Of a stretch of 64,000 bases of DNA, positions 15,579 through 25,392 are shown in pieces. A model generated the notes under the pieces. The model saw only the letters and a list, made by a program, of their open reading frames with translations, was not told the origin of the DNA and ran no database searches. Each line of letters opens with the position of its first letter. Position 1 is the first letter of the stretch. Source of the stretch: Nocardiopsis metallicus (GTDB taxonomy: Bacteria > Actinomycetota > Actinomycetes > Streptosporangiales > Streptosporangiaceae); the NCBI RefSeq assembly GCF_014201115.1, contig NZ_JACHDO010000001.1, positions 1,488,001 through 1,552,000 of the forward strand. Direction: 5' to 3'. Position numbers and translations under genes: made by a program.

Positions 15579-16901
15579 GTGTCCGCTGACCACCGAGAGC
15601 AGCAGCCCAGTCAACAGGGTTCGCGTATCGACCCGCACGTCGGCCGTTACGCACTCCGAGCAAAGGGCATGGTCGCATCGGAGGTCAGGGCACTCTTCGC
15701 GGTCGCGTCCCGGCCGGAGATCGTCTCCCTGGCGGGCGGTATGCCCAACGTCGCCGCCCTGCCCCTGGAACAGCTCGGCGACCTGGTCAAGGACGTCGTC
15801 TCCGAGGAGGGCGCCACCGCCCTCCAGTACGGGTCGGCCCAGGGCGACCCCGTCCTGCGCGAACAGATCTGCGACTACATGACGCTCGAGGGCGTCCACG
15901 CCAGCCCCGAGGACGTCATCGTCACCGTCGGCTCCCAGCAGGCCCTGGACCTGCTCACCCGGGTCTTCGTCGACCCCGGCGACGTCGTCCTCACCGAGGC
16001 GCCCACCTACGTCACCGCGATCAACACCTTCGCCGCCTTCCAGGCCGACATCCGCCACGTCGGCCTGGACGAGCAGGGCGTCATCCCCGAGGAGCTGGAG
16101 GAGGCGCTGGTCCGCGCCGAACTGGACGGGAAGCCGGCCAAGTTCTTCTACACGATCCCCAACTTCCAGAACCCCGCGGGCATCACCATGACCGCCGAGC
16201 GCCGCGCCCAGGTCATGGAGGCCTGCGAGCGCCACGACGTGCTCGTGATCGAGGACAACCCCTACGGGCTGCTCCGCTACGACGGCGAGGCCGAGCCCAC
16301 CCTGTACTCCCAGGGCAACGGCAACGTCATCTACCTCGGCTCGCTCTCCAAGACCCTCTCCCCGGGCCTGCGCATCGGCTGGGCCCTGGCCCCCTCGGCC
16401 GTGCGCGCCAAGCTGGTCCTGGCCGCGGAGTCGGCGATGCTCAGCCACTCCACGTTCAACCAGCTCGTGGTCCGCCGCTATCTGAACACCTTCCCCTGGA
16501 AGGAACAGATCAAGGCGTTCAACTCCATGTACAGCGAGCGCCGCGACGCGATGCTCGGATCCCTGGCGGCGATGATGCCCGACGGGTGCACCTGGACCAA
16601 ACCCGAGGGCGGGTTCTTCGTCTGGGCCACCCTGCCCGAGGGCATCGACGCCAAGGCCATGCTGCCGCGCGCCGTCAACGAGCGCGTGGCCTACGTGCCA
16701 GGTACCGGCTTCTACGCCGACGGTCGCGGCCGGGACAGCATGCGCCTGAGCTTCTGCTACCCCACCCCCGAACAGATCCGCGAGGGCGTACGCCGCCTCG
16801 TGGCCGCGATCGAGGGGGAGATCGATCTGCGCGACACGTTCGGTAGCACCATCGCCCCGCCCACCGAAGGCAGCCAGGCACCCACCCCTGACCTGCCCTG
16901 A
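15579..16901 (+). CDS. PLP-dependent aminotransferase, class I/II fold (LysN/2-aminoadipate type)
   Basis: 440 residues without a DNA-binding domain. Seen: LQYGSAQGDPVLREQI (82-97), the cofactor motif PNFQNPAGITM (194-204), IEDNPYG (224-230), the PLP lysine in GSLSKTLSPGLRIGW (K258), and the C-terminal MRLSFCYPT. This resembles the group containing 2-aminoadipate and multi-substrate amino acid aminotransferases. GTG 15579 has GGAGGTGG just upstream. It is followed after 56 bases by an ATP-grasp ligase, most likely in one operon, which suggests that the pair makes or modifies an amino acid used in ligation. The exact substrate is unknown. Confidence 0.85.
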   Translation: MSADHREQQPSQQGSRIDPHVGRYALRAKGMVASEVRALFAVASRPEIVSLAGGMPNVAALPLEQLGDLVKDVVSEEGATALQYGSAQGDPVLREQICDYMTLEGVHASPEDVIVTVGSQQALDLLTRVFVDPGDVVLTEAPTYVTAINTFAAFQADIRHVGLDEQGVIPEELEEALVRAELDGKPAKFFYTIPNFQNPAGITMTAERRAQVMEACERHDVLVIEDNPYGLLRYDGEAEPTLYSQGNGNVIYLGSLSKTLSPGLRIGWALAPSAVRAKLVLAAESAMLSHSTFNQLVVRRYLNTFPWKEQIKAFNSMYSERRDAMLGSLAAMMPDGCTWTKPEGGFFVWATLPEGIDAKAMLPRAVNERVAYVPGTGFYADGRGRDSMRLSFCYPTPEQIREGVRRLVAAIEGEIDLRDTFGSTIAPPTEGSQAPTPDLP

Positions 16902-16957
16902 CATTCCCTCGTAAGGGCAAACGCACCATGACAGCAGTACAGAAGGAGGTTCGCGCC

Positions 16958-17908
16958 GTGGCTGACCTTGACCGGGTTCTCGTTCTCGCCGGAGGCCTGT
17001 CCCCCGAACACGAGGTGAGCGTCCACTCCGGCCGCAGCGTCGCCGAGGCCTTGCGCCGACTCGGCGTCGAGGTGCAGGTCACGGATGTCGACTCCGGTCT
17101 GTTGAACCGCCTCGCCGCCGACCCGCCCCAGGTGGTCTTCCCCGTCCTGCACGGGTCCGCCGGTGAGGACGGCGCGATCCGCGAGGTCCTGGAACTGGTC
17201 GGGGTGCCCTACGTGGGTGCCCGTCCCGACTCCTGCCGCCTCGCCTACACCAAGCCCGCCGCCAAGGCGCTGCTGGCCGAGAAGGGCGTACGCGTGCCGC
17301 GCGGCGCCACCCTGCCCAAGTCGGCCTTCCACGACCTGGGCGCCCCGGCGCTGCTGGACCGCCTCGCGGACCGGCTCGGCCTGCCGCTGTTCGTCAAGCC
17401 CGACCGCGGCGGATCGGCCTTCGGCGCGACCCCGGTGGCCTCGGTCAGCGACCTTTCCGCCGCCCTGGTCTCCTGCTTCGCCTACAGCGACTCCGCGCTC
17501 GTGGAGGAGCAGGTGCAGGGCACCGAACTGGCCATCGGCGTCCTGGACACCGGCGACGGCCCCGTGGCCCTGCCGCCGGTGGAGATCGTCCCGGACGGCG
17601 GGGTCTACGACTACGCGGCCCGCTACACCGCCGGTCGCACCGAGTTCTTCTGCCCGGCCCGCCTGGACGAGTCCGTGGCCGCGGCCGCCACCGAGGTGGC
17701 CCTGACCGCCCACCGCACCCTGGGACTGCGCGACTTCTCCCGGACCGACATCATCGTCGACGCCGACGGCGAGGCCATTTTCCTGGAGACCAACGTCGCC
17801 CCCGGCCTGACCGAGACCTCCACGTTCCCGATGGCCGCCGCGGCCGCGGGGCTGGACTTCGCGGTCGTGTGCCGCGAGCTCGCCCACCAGGCCTACCTGC
17901 GCGGCTGA
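16958..17908 (+). CDS. D-alanine-D-alanine ligase-like ATP-grasp enzyme
   Basis: 316 residues. N-terminal GGLSPEHEVSVHSGRSV and PVLHGSAGEDGAIREVLELVGVPYVGA are typical Ddl sequences. The ATP-grasp core shows FVKPDRGGSAFGATPV, then the metal motif RTDIIVDADGEAIFLETNVAPG and LTETSTFP. Compared with true Ddl, the final loop reads NVAPG-LTETST instead of N-x-x-PGxTxxS, so the ligated amino acids may differ. GTG 16958 is favoured because AAGGAGGT lies 7 bases before it; ATG 16928 is the alternative and adds ten residues. Partner of the preceding aminotransferase. Cell-wall D-Ala-D-Ala synthesis or a dipeptide ligase role are both possible. Confidence 0.8.
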   Translation: MADLDRVLVLAGGLSPEHEVSVHSGRSVAEALRRLGVEVQVTDVDSGLLNRLAADPPQVVFPVLHGSAGEDGAIREVLELVGVPYVGARPDSCRLAYTKPAAKALLAEKGVRVPRGATLPKSAFHDLGAPALLDRLADRLGLPLFVKPDRGGSAFGATPVASVSDLSAALVSCFAYSDSALVEEQVQGTELAIGVLDTGDGPVALPPVEIVPDGGVYDYAARYTAGRTEFFCPARLDESVAAAATEVALTAHRTLGLRDFSRTDIIVDADGEAIFLETNVAPGLTETSTFPMAAAAAGLDFAVVCRELAHQAYLRG

Positions 17909-17927
17909 GCGCCGCCCCGCAACGGCA

Positions 17928-17965
17928 GGACCAGCGGCACCGGCGGGAGCCGGTGCCGCTGGTCC
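17928..17965 (+). terminator. Terminator after the ligase gene
   Basis: Perfect 16-bp arms (17928-17943 and 17950-17965) around a 6-base loop, 20 bases after the ligase stop, followed by a C/T-rich tract. Confidence 0.85.
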
Positions 17966-18074
17966 CCCTCTTCTCCGCCGACCCGTCCGACAAGGGACCC
18001 GGCCTGCTGGAAGGAAGGTGCGAAGGGTAGGATCCATCACAAACCGACTGTTCGGTATGTGAAAGGTCTCCCTC

Positions 18075-20294
18075 ATGCAAACGGCCCTGCGGATCTGCCC
18101 GCTGTGCGAGGCCACCTGCGGCCTCACCCTGACCATCGACGCGGGACGGCTCACCGGTGCGCGCGGCGATCGCCAGGACGTGTTCAGCGCGGGGTTCGTC
18201 TGCCCCAAGGGCGCCACCCTCCCCGCTCTGGACAACGACCCCGACCGGCTGCGGCGGCCCATGATCCGCGACGGAGAGCACTGGCGCGAGGTGGACTGGC
18301 CCGAGGCATTCGCCGCCGTCGACGCCGGGCTCACCGGAGCGGTCGAACGGCACGGCCGCCAGGCCGTGGCCAGTTACCTGGGCAACCCGAACGTGCACAC
18401 ACTGGCAGGACAGCTCTACTCGGGTCTGCTGGCGCGCACCATCGGCAGTACCAACGTCTACAGCGCCAGCACGGTCGACCAGATGCCCAAGCACGTCTCC
18501 TGCGGGCTGATGTTCGGCGATCCGTTCGCCATCCCCGTTCCCGACCTGGACCGCACCGACCACCTGCTGATGCTCGGCGCCAATCCACTGGAGTCCAACG
18601 GCAGCCTGTGCACCGCCCCGGACTTCCCCGGCAGACTCAAGGCACTGCGTGCCAGGGGAGGCCGTCTGGTCGTGGTCGACCCCCGGCGCACCCGGACCGC
18701 CGACCTCGCCGACGAGCACGTCCCCGTGCGCCCTGGCGGGGACGCCTTCCTGCTCTTCGCCATGGTGCACACCCTGCTGTCCGAGAACCTCGCCGACCTC
18801 GGAAGGCTCGCGGAGCACACCCGCGGCCTCGACGAACTCCGCGCACTGGCCGGGGACTTCGCTCCTGAGATCGTCGCCCCGGTGTGCGGGATCGAGGCCG
18901 AGCACATCCGCGCCCTGGCCCGGGACCTGGCAGCGGCACCGGCCGCCGCGGTCTACGGGCGCCTGGGAACGACCGCCGTCCAGTTCGGCACACTGACCAG
19001 TTGGCTGGTGGACGTGCTCAACCTGCTCACCGGGAACCTGGACCGGCCCGGCGGGGCGATGTTCCCCCAACCCGCGCACCGCGGTCCCGTCTCCAACCGC
19101 AGCCGCCCCTTCCAGATCGGGCGCTGGCACAGCCGGGTGCGGAACCTGCCCGAGGCCAAGGGCGAGTTCCCCGCCGTGACCCTGGTGGACGAGATCGCCA
19201 CCCCCGGCCCCGGGCAGGTCAGGGCCCTGGTCACCGTCGCCGGAAACCCGGTGCTGTCCACCCCGGGCGGAGAGCGCCTCGCCGAGGTGCTGCCGGACCT
19301 GGAGTTCATGGTGAGCGTGGACCCCTACCTCAACGAGACCACACGCCACGCGCACGTCATCCTGCCGCCCGCACCGCCCAGCCGCTCCAGCCACTTCGAT
19401 CTGGCCTTCAACGAGCTGGCGGTACGCAACAACGTCCGATACTCGCCTCCGGCCCTGCCGCTGGGCGAAGGAGAGGCCGACGAGGGCGAGATTCTGCGCC
19501 GCCTCGTGCAGATCGCCGCCGGGCAGGGGCCCCACGCCGACCCCGACGCCGTCGACGAGGCCGAGATCGCACGACTGCTGTCCCGAGCCGTGGCCGACCC
19601 GAACTCCCCCGTGCACGGGCGAGACCCCGCCGAACTGGCGGACCGCCTGCACCCCGGCGGCTGGGCCGAACGCCGCGTCGACCTGTTCCTGCGCCTGGGC
19701 GCCTACGGCGACGGCTTCGGGGCCCGCCCCGGGGGCCTGTCCCTGCGTTCCCTGCTGGACGCGCCGCACGGCATCGATCTCGGAGCGCTGCGCCCGCGCG
19801 TGCCCGCTGTCCTGGCCACCGCCTCCGGCCGCGTCGAGATCTGCCCGCCGCCGATCGCCGGGGACGTCGCCCGGCTGCGGGCCGGACTCGCCGAACGCCG
19901 CGAGTCCCTGGTGCTGGTGGGACGGCGGCACCTGCGCTCCAACAACAGCTGGGGACACAACGTGCCCCGGCTGAACGGAGGCAGCAACACCTGCACCCTG
20001 CACGTGCACCCCCAGGACGCGGCCCGCCTGGGTCTGCCGGACGGTGTGACGGCCACGGTGCGCAGCGGCGCGGGCGCCGTCGAAGCCGTCGTGGAACACA
20101 CCGACACCGTCGCACCGGGAGTGGTGAGCCTGCCGCACGGTTGGGGACACGGGGTACGGGGCACCCGGTTGTCGGTCGCCGCCCGGAACCCGGGCGTGAA
20201 CGTCAACGCCGTCACGGACCCCTCCCTGGTGGACCCGCTTTCCGGCAACGCCGTCCTGAACGGAGTCCCGGTCTCGGTGACCGCCTCGGAGTGA
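18075..20294 (+). CDS. Molybdopterin oxidoreductase (DMSO reductase superfamily), single-gene
   Basis: 739 residues. An N-terminal [4Fe-4S] site is made by C8, C11, C15 and C43 (ICPLCEATC...CPKG). Molybdopterin-binding segments follow (LGANPLESNG, VVDPRRTRTADLAD, LLTGNLDRPGGAMF), and the C-terminal MGD domain contains RRHLRSNNSWGHNVPRL. No Tat signal is visible, so the enzyme is probably cytoplasmic. No electron-transfer partner is encoded beside it. Such stand-alone proteins are usually annotated as formate-dehydrogenase or nitrate-reductase-like without proven substrate. AAAGG precedes ATG 18075. Confidence 0.85.
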   Translation: MQTALRICPLCEATCGLTLTIDAGRLTGARGDRQDVFSAGFVCPKGATLPALDNDPDRLRRPMIRDGEHWREVDWPEAFAAVDAGLTGAVERHGRQAVASYLGNPNVHTLAGQLYSGLLARTIGSTNVYSASTVDQMPKHVSCGLMFGDPFAIPVPDLDRTDHLLMLGANPLESNGSLCTAPDFPGRLKALRARGGRLVVVDPRRTRTADLADEHVPVRPGGDAFLLFAMVHTLLSENLADLGRLAEHTRGLDELRALAGDFAPEIVAPVCGIEAEHIRALARDLAAAPAAAVYGRLGTTAVQFGTLTSWLVDVLNLLTGNLDRPGGAMFPQPAHRGPVSNRSRPFQIGRWHSRVRNLPEAKGEFPAVTLVDEIATPGPGQVRALVTVAGNPVLSTPGGERLAEVLPDLEFMVSVDPYLNETTRHAHVILPPAPPSRSSHFDLAFNELAVRNNVRYSPPALPLGEGEADEGEILRRLVQIAAGQGPHADPDAVDEAEIARLLSRAVADPNSPVHGRDPAELADRLHPGGWAERRVDLFLRLGAYGDGFGARPGGLSLRSLLDAPHGIDLGALRPRVPAVLATASGRVEICPPPIAGDVARLRAGLAERRESLVLVGRRHLRSNNSWGHNVPRLNGGSNTCTLHVHPQDAARLGLPDGVTATVRSGAGAVEAVVEHTDTVAPGVVSLPHGWGHGVRGTRLSVAARNPGVNVNAVTDPSLVDPLSGNAVLNGVPVSVTASE

Positions 20295-20298
20295 GGGA

Positions 20299-20332
20299 CC
20301 GGGCGGAGGTTCGGTACTCAGGTTCCGCCCGG
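20299..20332. terminator. Shared convergent terminator
   Basis: CCGGGCGGA (20299-20307) pairs with TCCGCCCGG (20324-20332). The loop contains the stop codon of the convergent membrane-protein gene, so one hairpin serves both genes. Confidence 0.65.
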
Positions 20333-21031
20333 GTGCCCGGCGGTCGACGAGGCGGCCTCCACCCGAGGCGCCCGGGCCAGCACCACGATCCCCGCGGCGA
20401 GGAGCCAGACCAGCAAGGTCAGGAACCCGAGTGCCCAGACGAAGAAGAACGGCCACAGGAGCGCCATCAGGGGCGTGAGCACCAACAACCCGCCGGCGGC
20501 CAGGGCGACCCTGCCCAGCCACCGGGGAGTGAGGTCGCTTCCCCCGGACAGGGCATACCCGAAGGCAGCCACCGCCGCTCCCAGCAGCGTCCACCCGAGG
20601 AGCCAGGTCGCCCAGTGCAGGGTGCTCAGAACCACGACCGTCCCCAGCAGGTACTCGCTGCCGGCAGACACCAGGCCGCCTTCGGCGTACTCCGCGGCGG
20701 CCGTGACCATCCCCATGCCCACCATGCCCTGCAGAGCCGCGACCAGGCCGCTCAGCACCAGCATCAGCAGACCGACCAGACCCAGCCCCGGTGAGGACCG
20801 CCGGACCAGCGTGAACAACCCCGCCCCGGTGAGCGCGGCGACCACGACCGTCGACACCTGGACCGCCTGGGCCACCACGATCAACGGCACCCTGTCGTGG
20901 ACGGCCACCACTTCCGAGGAGAAGGCGTCGGCCGTCCCGGCCTCCGTTCCTGGGTCGGCGAACGTCGTTCCCACCAACAGCACCAGGGCCAGCACCAACA
21001 AGCCCGCACCCGTCCACCGTGTCGTGCCCAT
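20318..21031 (-). CDS. Multi-pass membrane protein of unknown function
   Basis: 237 residues with about six hydrophobic helices: residues 8-25, then around 48-68, 76-98, 113-140, 155-175 and 185-220. The second extracytoplasmic loop is short, and the C-terminus is hydrophilic. No catalytic motif is recognised. ATG 21031 is chosen because a GGGAGA site precedes it and the first helix starts at once; the longer frame to 21226 adds non-membrane residues with poor coding character. It converges on the molybdopterin oxidoreductase, and no functional link is evident. Confidence 0.72.
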   Translation of the reverse strand: MGTTRWTGAGLLVLALVLLVGTTFADPGTEAGTADAFSSEVVAVHDRVPLIVVAQAVQVSTVVVAALTGAGLFTLVRRSSPGLGLVGLLMLVLSGLVAALQGMVGMGMVTAAAEYAEGGLVSAGSEYLLGTVVVLSTLHWATWLLGWTLLGAAVAAFGYALSGGSDLTPRWLGRVALAAGGLLVLTPLMALLWPFFFVWALGFLTLLVWLLAAGIVVLARAPRVEAASSTAGHPGGT

Positions 21032-21177
21032 CGTCGTCTCCCGCGCGCCGAAGCTGGGGACCCCAGTGTCAAAAACCCCGTTGAACTGGGATGACACCCC
21101 TACCGACAATCCGATCGTACTCCTGCGGCCATGACCGGACGAGAGCATGGCCGGTAGAGGACACAGCACGCCGGGGC

Positions 21178-21208
21178 GGGTGGGCCGCCACGCCACGGCG
21201 GCCCACCC
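21178..21208 (-). terminator. Terminator of the interrupted xanthine-dehydrogenase-type operon
   Basis: GGGTGGGCCGCC (21178-21189) and GGCGGCCCACCC (21197-21208) form a perfect 12-bp stem with a 7-base loop, 35 bases beyond the stop at 21243. Confidence 0.8.
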
Positions 21209-21242
21209 GGCCCTACCCCGGATCACGCGCTCCGAGCCCGTG

Positions 21243-22271
21243 TCACCGGTTCGGAGCGTCCAGGGACCGTTCGATTACACCCCGTACGGTCGCCCGGAGC
21301 AAGGGGACCTTGTACCCGGTGGCGGGCAACGGGGAGCAGATTTCGGCGAGAGCGTCCAACGCCTTCGCCACCGCCGTACCCGGATCCCGGCCCGGAACCG
21401 AACCCACCAGGGCCCGCTCCACCCCGGTGAGCCGCAGCGGGGTACGGGCCACCCCGCCCACCGCCACCCAGGCCCGGGCGACCGGGCCGGTGCCGCCGTC
21501 GGCACACTCCAGCCGGGCCACCGCCTCCACCAGCGGCCACTCCGCGCGCGAACGCCCCGCCGCGCGCAGGTGGGCCGCCCGTTCCCCGGCCACGGGGGCG
21601 GGCAGGCCGACCGAGACCAGCAGATCCCGGGTGCCGAGCACGTGGTCACGGGTGGGGTCAGCACCCTCGTACAGCTCCGCCACCCCTCTTTCGGTCTCCG
21701 TATCCGAATCCCGCCCGGAGCCGTGCCGGACCCGCACGGTCGCGTCGTAGGCCAGCAGCGCGACCGCCAGCGACGACGGGTGCGGGGCCACGCACGGCCC
21801 CTGGTCCACGACCACACCGCGCAGGTGGTCACCGGTGCGGGAGGGGCACGAGTCACCCCCGGTCTGGAAGCAGTCGAAGGCGGGATTGCGCAGGTAGGAA
21901 CAGCGGTTGCGCTGCAACAGGTTGCCGCCCACCGTGGCCGTACCCCGGATCTGCGGGGTGGCCAGCGCCCGCGCCGCGACGGACAGCCCCGGGTAGGCCC
22001 CGACCAGGCCGGGGTCGGAGGCCAGCTCGGCGACGGTGGTCATCGCGCCGATGCGCGCCGCGCCGTCCCCGGCCCATCGCACTCCACGCAGTTCGGGCAC
22101 GTGCAGCAGATCCACCAGCGGGCCGGGCGCGAGCGCGCCGACCTCCAGGCAGGCGGCCAGGTCCGTACCCCCGGCGCGGGGGCGCGCACCGCCCCCGGAC
22201 AGTTCCCGGGCCGCCTCGGCGGCGCTCGTGGGACGGGCGACGGTCAACATGGGCTGTGGCGCCGCGGTCAA
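21243..22271 (-). CDS. FAD-binding subunit of a molybdenum hydroxylase (xanthine dehydrogenase type)
   Basis: 342 residues. The FAD motifs RAGGTDLAACLE and TATVGGNLLQRNRCSYLRNP are present, the latter with the GDSCPSRTG-type segment of the CO-dehydrogenase/xanthine-dehydrogenase flavoprotein family. The C-terminal CODH_C domain follows (about 220-335). The start is ambiguous. TTG 22271 overlaps the stop of the upstream gene (TTGA) and has AAGGGGGG 8 bases before it; ATG 22250 lacks a ribosome site. The gene itself is intact, but its partner subunit is broken, so the complex cannot form from this locus. Confidence 0.84.
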   Translation of the reverse strand: MTAAPQPMLTVARPTSAAEAARELSGGGARPRAGGTDLAACLEVGALAPGPLVDLLHVPELRGVRWAGDGAARIGAMTTVAELASDPGLVGAYPGLSVAARALATPQIRGTATVGGNLLQRNRCSYLRNPAFDCFQTGGDSCPSRTGDHLRGVVVDQGPCVAPHPSSLAVALLAYDATVRVRHGSGRDSDTETERGVAELYEGADPTRDHVLGTRDLLVSVGLPAPVAGERAAHLRAAGRSRAEWPLVEAVARLECADGGTGPVARAWVAVGGVARTPLRLTGVERALVGSVPGRDPGTAVAKALDALAEICSPLPATGYKVPLLRATVRGVIERSLDAPNR

Positions 22272-24006
22272 CGCTGGCCCCCCTTCGGTCGGTTGGAGCT
22301 GATCAGTCGGTCCGGGCGGAGCGGAAGGTCGTGCGGGCGCCGGCCGGTGGCGTCGTACACGGCGTTGCCCAGGGCCGCCGCCACACCCACCACCGACACC
22401 TCTCCCAGGCCGACCCCGCCGCCCACGACGTGCTCGAACCCCTCCTCGTGGAAGTACACCTCGGTCTCGGGCACGTCGCCCATCCCCGGGATGCGGTAGT
22501 CCTCCAGGTTGTCCGACAGCACCACCCCGGTGGCGAGGTCGTCGCGCCGCTCCTCGAAGAGCGCGTAGCCCACGCCCTGCACCACCGCGCCCTCGCACTG
22601 GTTGCGGGCCAACCGCTCGTTGTAGACGCGCCCGGCGGCGATCCCCGCCCAGCAGCGGGTGGGCCGCACCCGGCCGAGCAGGGTGTCCACCTCCACCTCC
22701 ATCACGTGGACGGCGCCGCTCATACCGCGCCCGACGGCCAGGTCGTCCATGTTCGGGGTCAGCTGACCCCAGCGGTCCGAACGGCGCTCACCGACCACGC
22801 TCACGCCCTCGGCGGCGGCCAGCGCCTCCTTGAACACGTGCTCGGGGACGGGACCCGCGGCGGGCACGTCGGGGGAGAGCTCGCGCAGGGCCTCGCGCAG
22901 CCGGTCGGCGGCGTCGGCGGCGGCCGGGCCCATGGAGGTGGTGGTGCGGCTGCCGAAGGAACCGGTCCCGTGCACCGAGGAGCTCTGCCCGATCTCCACC
23001 CGCAGGTCCGTGGCGTTCACCCCGAAGCGGTCGGCGACCACCTCGCCGAGCAGGGTCCGGATACCGGTGCCGATGTCCTGGGTGGCCGAGCGCACCACCA
23101 GGGCGCCGCCCTCCACCACCAGCTCGACCCGGGCGTCGGGCGCCAGCAGGTAGGGCCAGCCCGCTGCGGCCAGCCCCACCCCGCGCCGGAACCGGCCGGT
23201 GCGCCCGCCGCGCGGACGGTCCCGCCACAGCGCGAGGTCGGCGACCCGCTCGTACAGGGCCTGCCGCTTGGGGTTGCCGTCCCAGCGGCGTCGCAGGGTC
23301 AGCGGGTCCTCGCCGAGCCGCTCGGCCATGGTGTCCACCGCCTGCTCCAGGGCCCAGGCCATCGGCGGCCCGCCGGGCCCGCGCATGGGCTCACCCGGCG
23401 GCCGGTTGGTCACCACGTCGAAGTCGCGCACCCGGCGCGGCGAGCGGCCGTACATCAGCGCGGCCAGCACGGCGGCGTTGGAACCCACCGAAACCCCGCC
23501 GTCGCCGTGGGAGTCCACGCTCATCGCCCGTAGGGAACCGTCCTGACCGGCCAGTAGCGCCACCCGGGTGCGGGTCCCGGGCCGGTGCCCGGCGTCGGTC
23601 AGCTCCTCGGCCCGCTCCAGGCCCACCCGCACCGGGGTGCCGGTCAGCCGGGACAGCTCCACGGCGGCCACGACGTCCGCGGACAGCGAGTTCTTGGCCC
23701 CGAACCCGCCGCCGACGTACTCGGTCACCAGGTGGACCCGCTCCCGGGGCAGGTCCCAGCGCTTGGCCGCCTTGGCGGCGATCTTGCTGACCGACTGTGT
23801 GGACACGTACAGGTGCAGGTCGCCCCGCTCCCACCGAGCCACGCTCACATGCGGCTCCAGCGGGCTGTGCACCTGGGTGGCGGTGGTGTACTCCTCGGCC
23901 ACCAGCAGCGGGTCCCGTCGGCGGGAGGCCGCCCGCAGCCGGGCCACGGCGGTGGGCCCGCGCCAGCTGAGGGTGGATTCAAGGGGTCATCGCAACACCT
24001 CGTTGA

Positions 24007-25392
24007 TCACACGAGTGTATGCAAACGCTCGGCTGGAGTTTTCCAGCCGAGCGTTTTGCGTGGCCGACCGTTCAGCTTCTGAGCCACGTGCTCCAGGTCC
24101 AGCGGGCCGTGCACCGACAGATCGGTGCCCTTGGGAAAGTACTGGCGCAACAGCCCGTTGGTGTTCTCGTTCGACCCGCGCTGCCAGGGCGAGGCCGGGT
24201 CGCAGAAGAACACCGGCACCCCCGTATCCACCGAGAACCTTCTGTGACCGGCCATCTCGCTGCCCTGGTCCCAGGTCAAGGACCCGCGCAGATGCTCGGG
24301 CAGCGTCTGGACCAGAGCGCTCAGAACGCCTCCCACCGCCTCGGCGGTGTGCTCGCCGGGCAGGTGCCCGAGCATCACATACCTGCTCGACCGCTCGACC
24401 AAGGTGATGATCGCGGACTTGTTATGCGCCCCCGTGATCAAATCGCCCTCCCAATGCCCTGGAACAGCACGGTCTTCGACCTCGGCGGGGCGCTCGCTGA
24501 TCATCACCATCGGATCAACGAACCGGCTCTGCCTGTGCTCGGAGGAACGGCGGGGCTTGCGTCGGATGCGTCCGGTGCGCAGCGCGGCGGCGACCTCGCG
24601 TTTGAGCCCGCCCCGGGCCTGGACGTAGAGCGCCTGGTAGATCGTTTCGTGGCTCACACGCATGTCCTGGTCATCAGGATGGTCCTCAACGATCCGGTTG
24701 CTGATCTGCTCGGGGGACCATTGTTCCTCCAACCCTTGGGCGACGTAGTCGCGCAAGGGGCCGGGGCAGGCGAGCTTGGCGGGTTTGGGACGCGCCCGCT
24801 GTGCGATGGCCCGGCGTTGGGCCGTATAGGCGCCGTAGGAGCCGTCCTGGCCACGGTGGTGGTCGAGTTCACGCTTGATCGTCGAGGCGGGTCGCCCCAG
24901 GTCGCGGCCGATCGCTCGCAGGCTCCACCCGGCCCGGTGAAGGTCAGCGATCCTCTCCCGCTCGTGCAGGGTCAAAAAGCGTGGATGCACCTGCCGTTCG
25001 AGTGCGTCCAACGCTGGTTGGGGGCTGGTCATGGGCTCTATGGTGGTCTGTCCGGTGGAGTAGTTCACCCGGCGGCCATCGGCATAGATCCTTGAGTTGC
25101 CGGACTTGCGTACCCCGCGGTCCCAGTCTTTGGCGGTGCGCTCGTTGATCCCGACCCGCCGGGCGGCCTCTCGGCGGGGCACAGCGCTCTGACGCAGGCG
25201 GTGGTACTCGTCTCGTGCTGGGTGGCGGCGCTGCTGGCGCCTGGAGCGTAGTCCGGCTTTGCGTGCCCAGGTGAACGCGGTGTTGGGGTTGATACCGAGC
25301 TTTCGGGCTACCTCGGTGACGTTCCCGGACTCGGTCATCAGCTCCAGGAACCGCTCCCGCAGCCGGGCCAGTTCTTGCTTGGAAAACGACAC
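24007..25392 (-). CDS. IS30-family transposase
   Basis: 461 residues. The N-terminal half contains two helix-turn-helix segments (VTEVARKLGINPNTAFTWARK, about 26-46, and LTLHERERIADLHRAGWSLRAI followed by GRDLGRPASTIKREL). The DDE catalytic core is visible: Asp in GHWEGDLITG, Asp in LTWDQGSEM, and Glu in GSNENTNGLLRQYFPKG. It ends normally, KTPAERLHTLV. GTG 25392 is the start. A 12-bp inverted repeat lies directly upstream and may repress read-in expression. Confidence 0.93.
   Translation of the reverse strand: MSFSKQELARLRERFLELMTESGNVTEVARKLGINPNTAFTWARKAGLRSRRQQRRHPARDEYHRLRQSAVPRREAARRVGINERTAKDWDRGVRKSGNSRIYADGRRVNYSTGQTTIEPMTSPQPALDALERQVHPRFLTLHERERIADLHRAGWSLRAIGRDLGRPASTIKRELDHHRGQDGSYGAYTAQRRAIAQRARPKPAKLACPGPLRDYVAQGLEEQWSPEQISNRIVEDHPDDQDMRVSHETIYQALYVQARGGLKREVAAALRTGRIRRKPRRSSEHRQSRFVDPMVMISERPAEVEDRAVPGHWEGDLITGAHNKSAIITLVERSSRYVMLGHLPGEHTAEAVGGVLSALVQTLPEHLRGSLTWDQGSEMAGHRRFSVDTGVPVFFCDPASPWQRGSNENTNGLLRQYFPKGTDLSVHGPLDLEHVAQKLNGRPRKTLGWKTPAERLHTLV

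Noticed and set aside
17751..21017. Very long open frame on the reverse strand opposite the molybdopterin oxidoreductase
   Set aside because: It is the shadow of strong GC third-position bias; the forward strand carries clear FeS and molybdopterin motifs, and the reverse product is low-complexity Gly/Arg/Pro with no family features.
21243..22598. FAD-subunit gene extended to 22598
   Set aside because: The extra residues overlap the molybdenum subunit in another frame; FAD-domain similarity starts at the TTG/ATG near 22271/22250.
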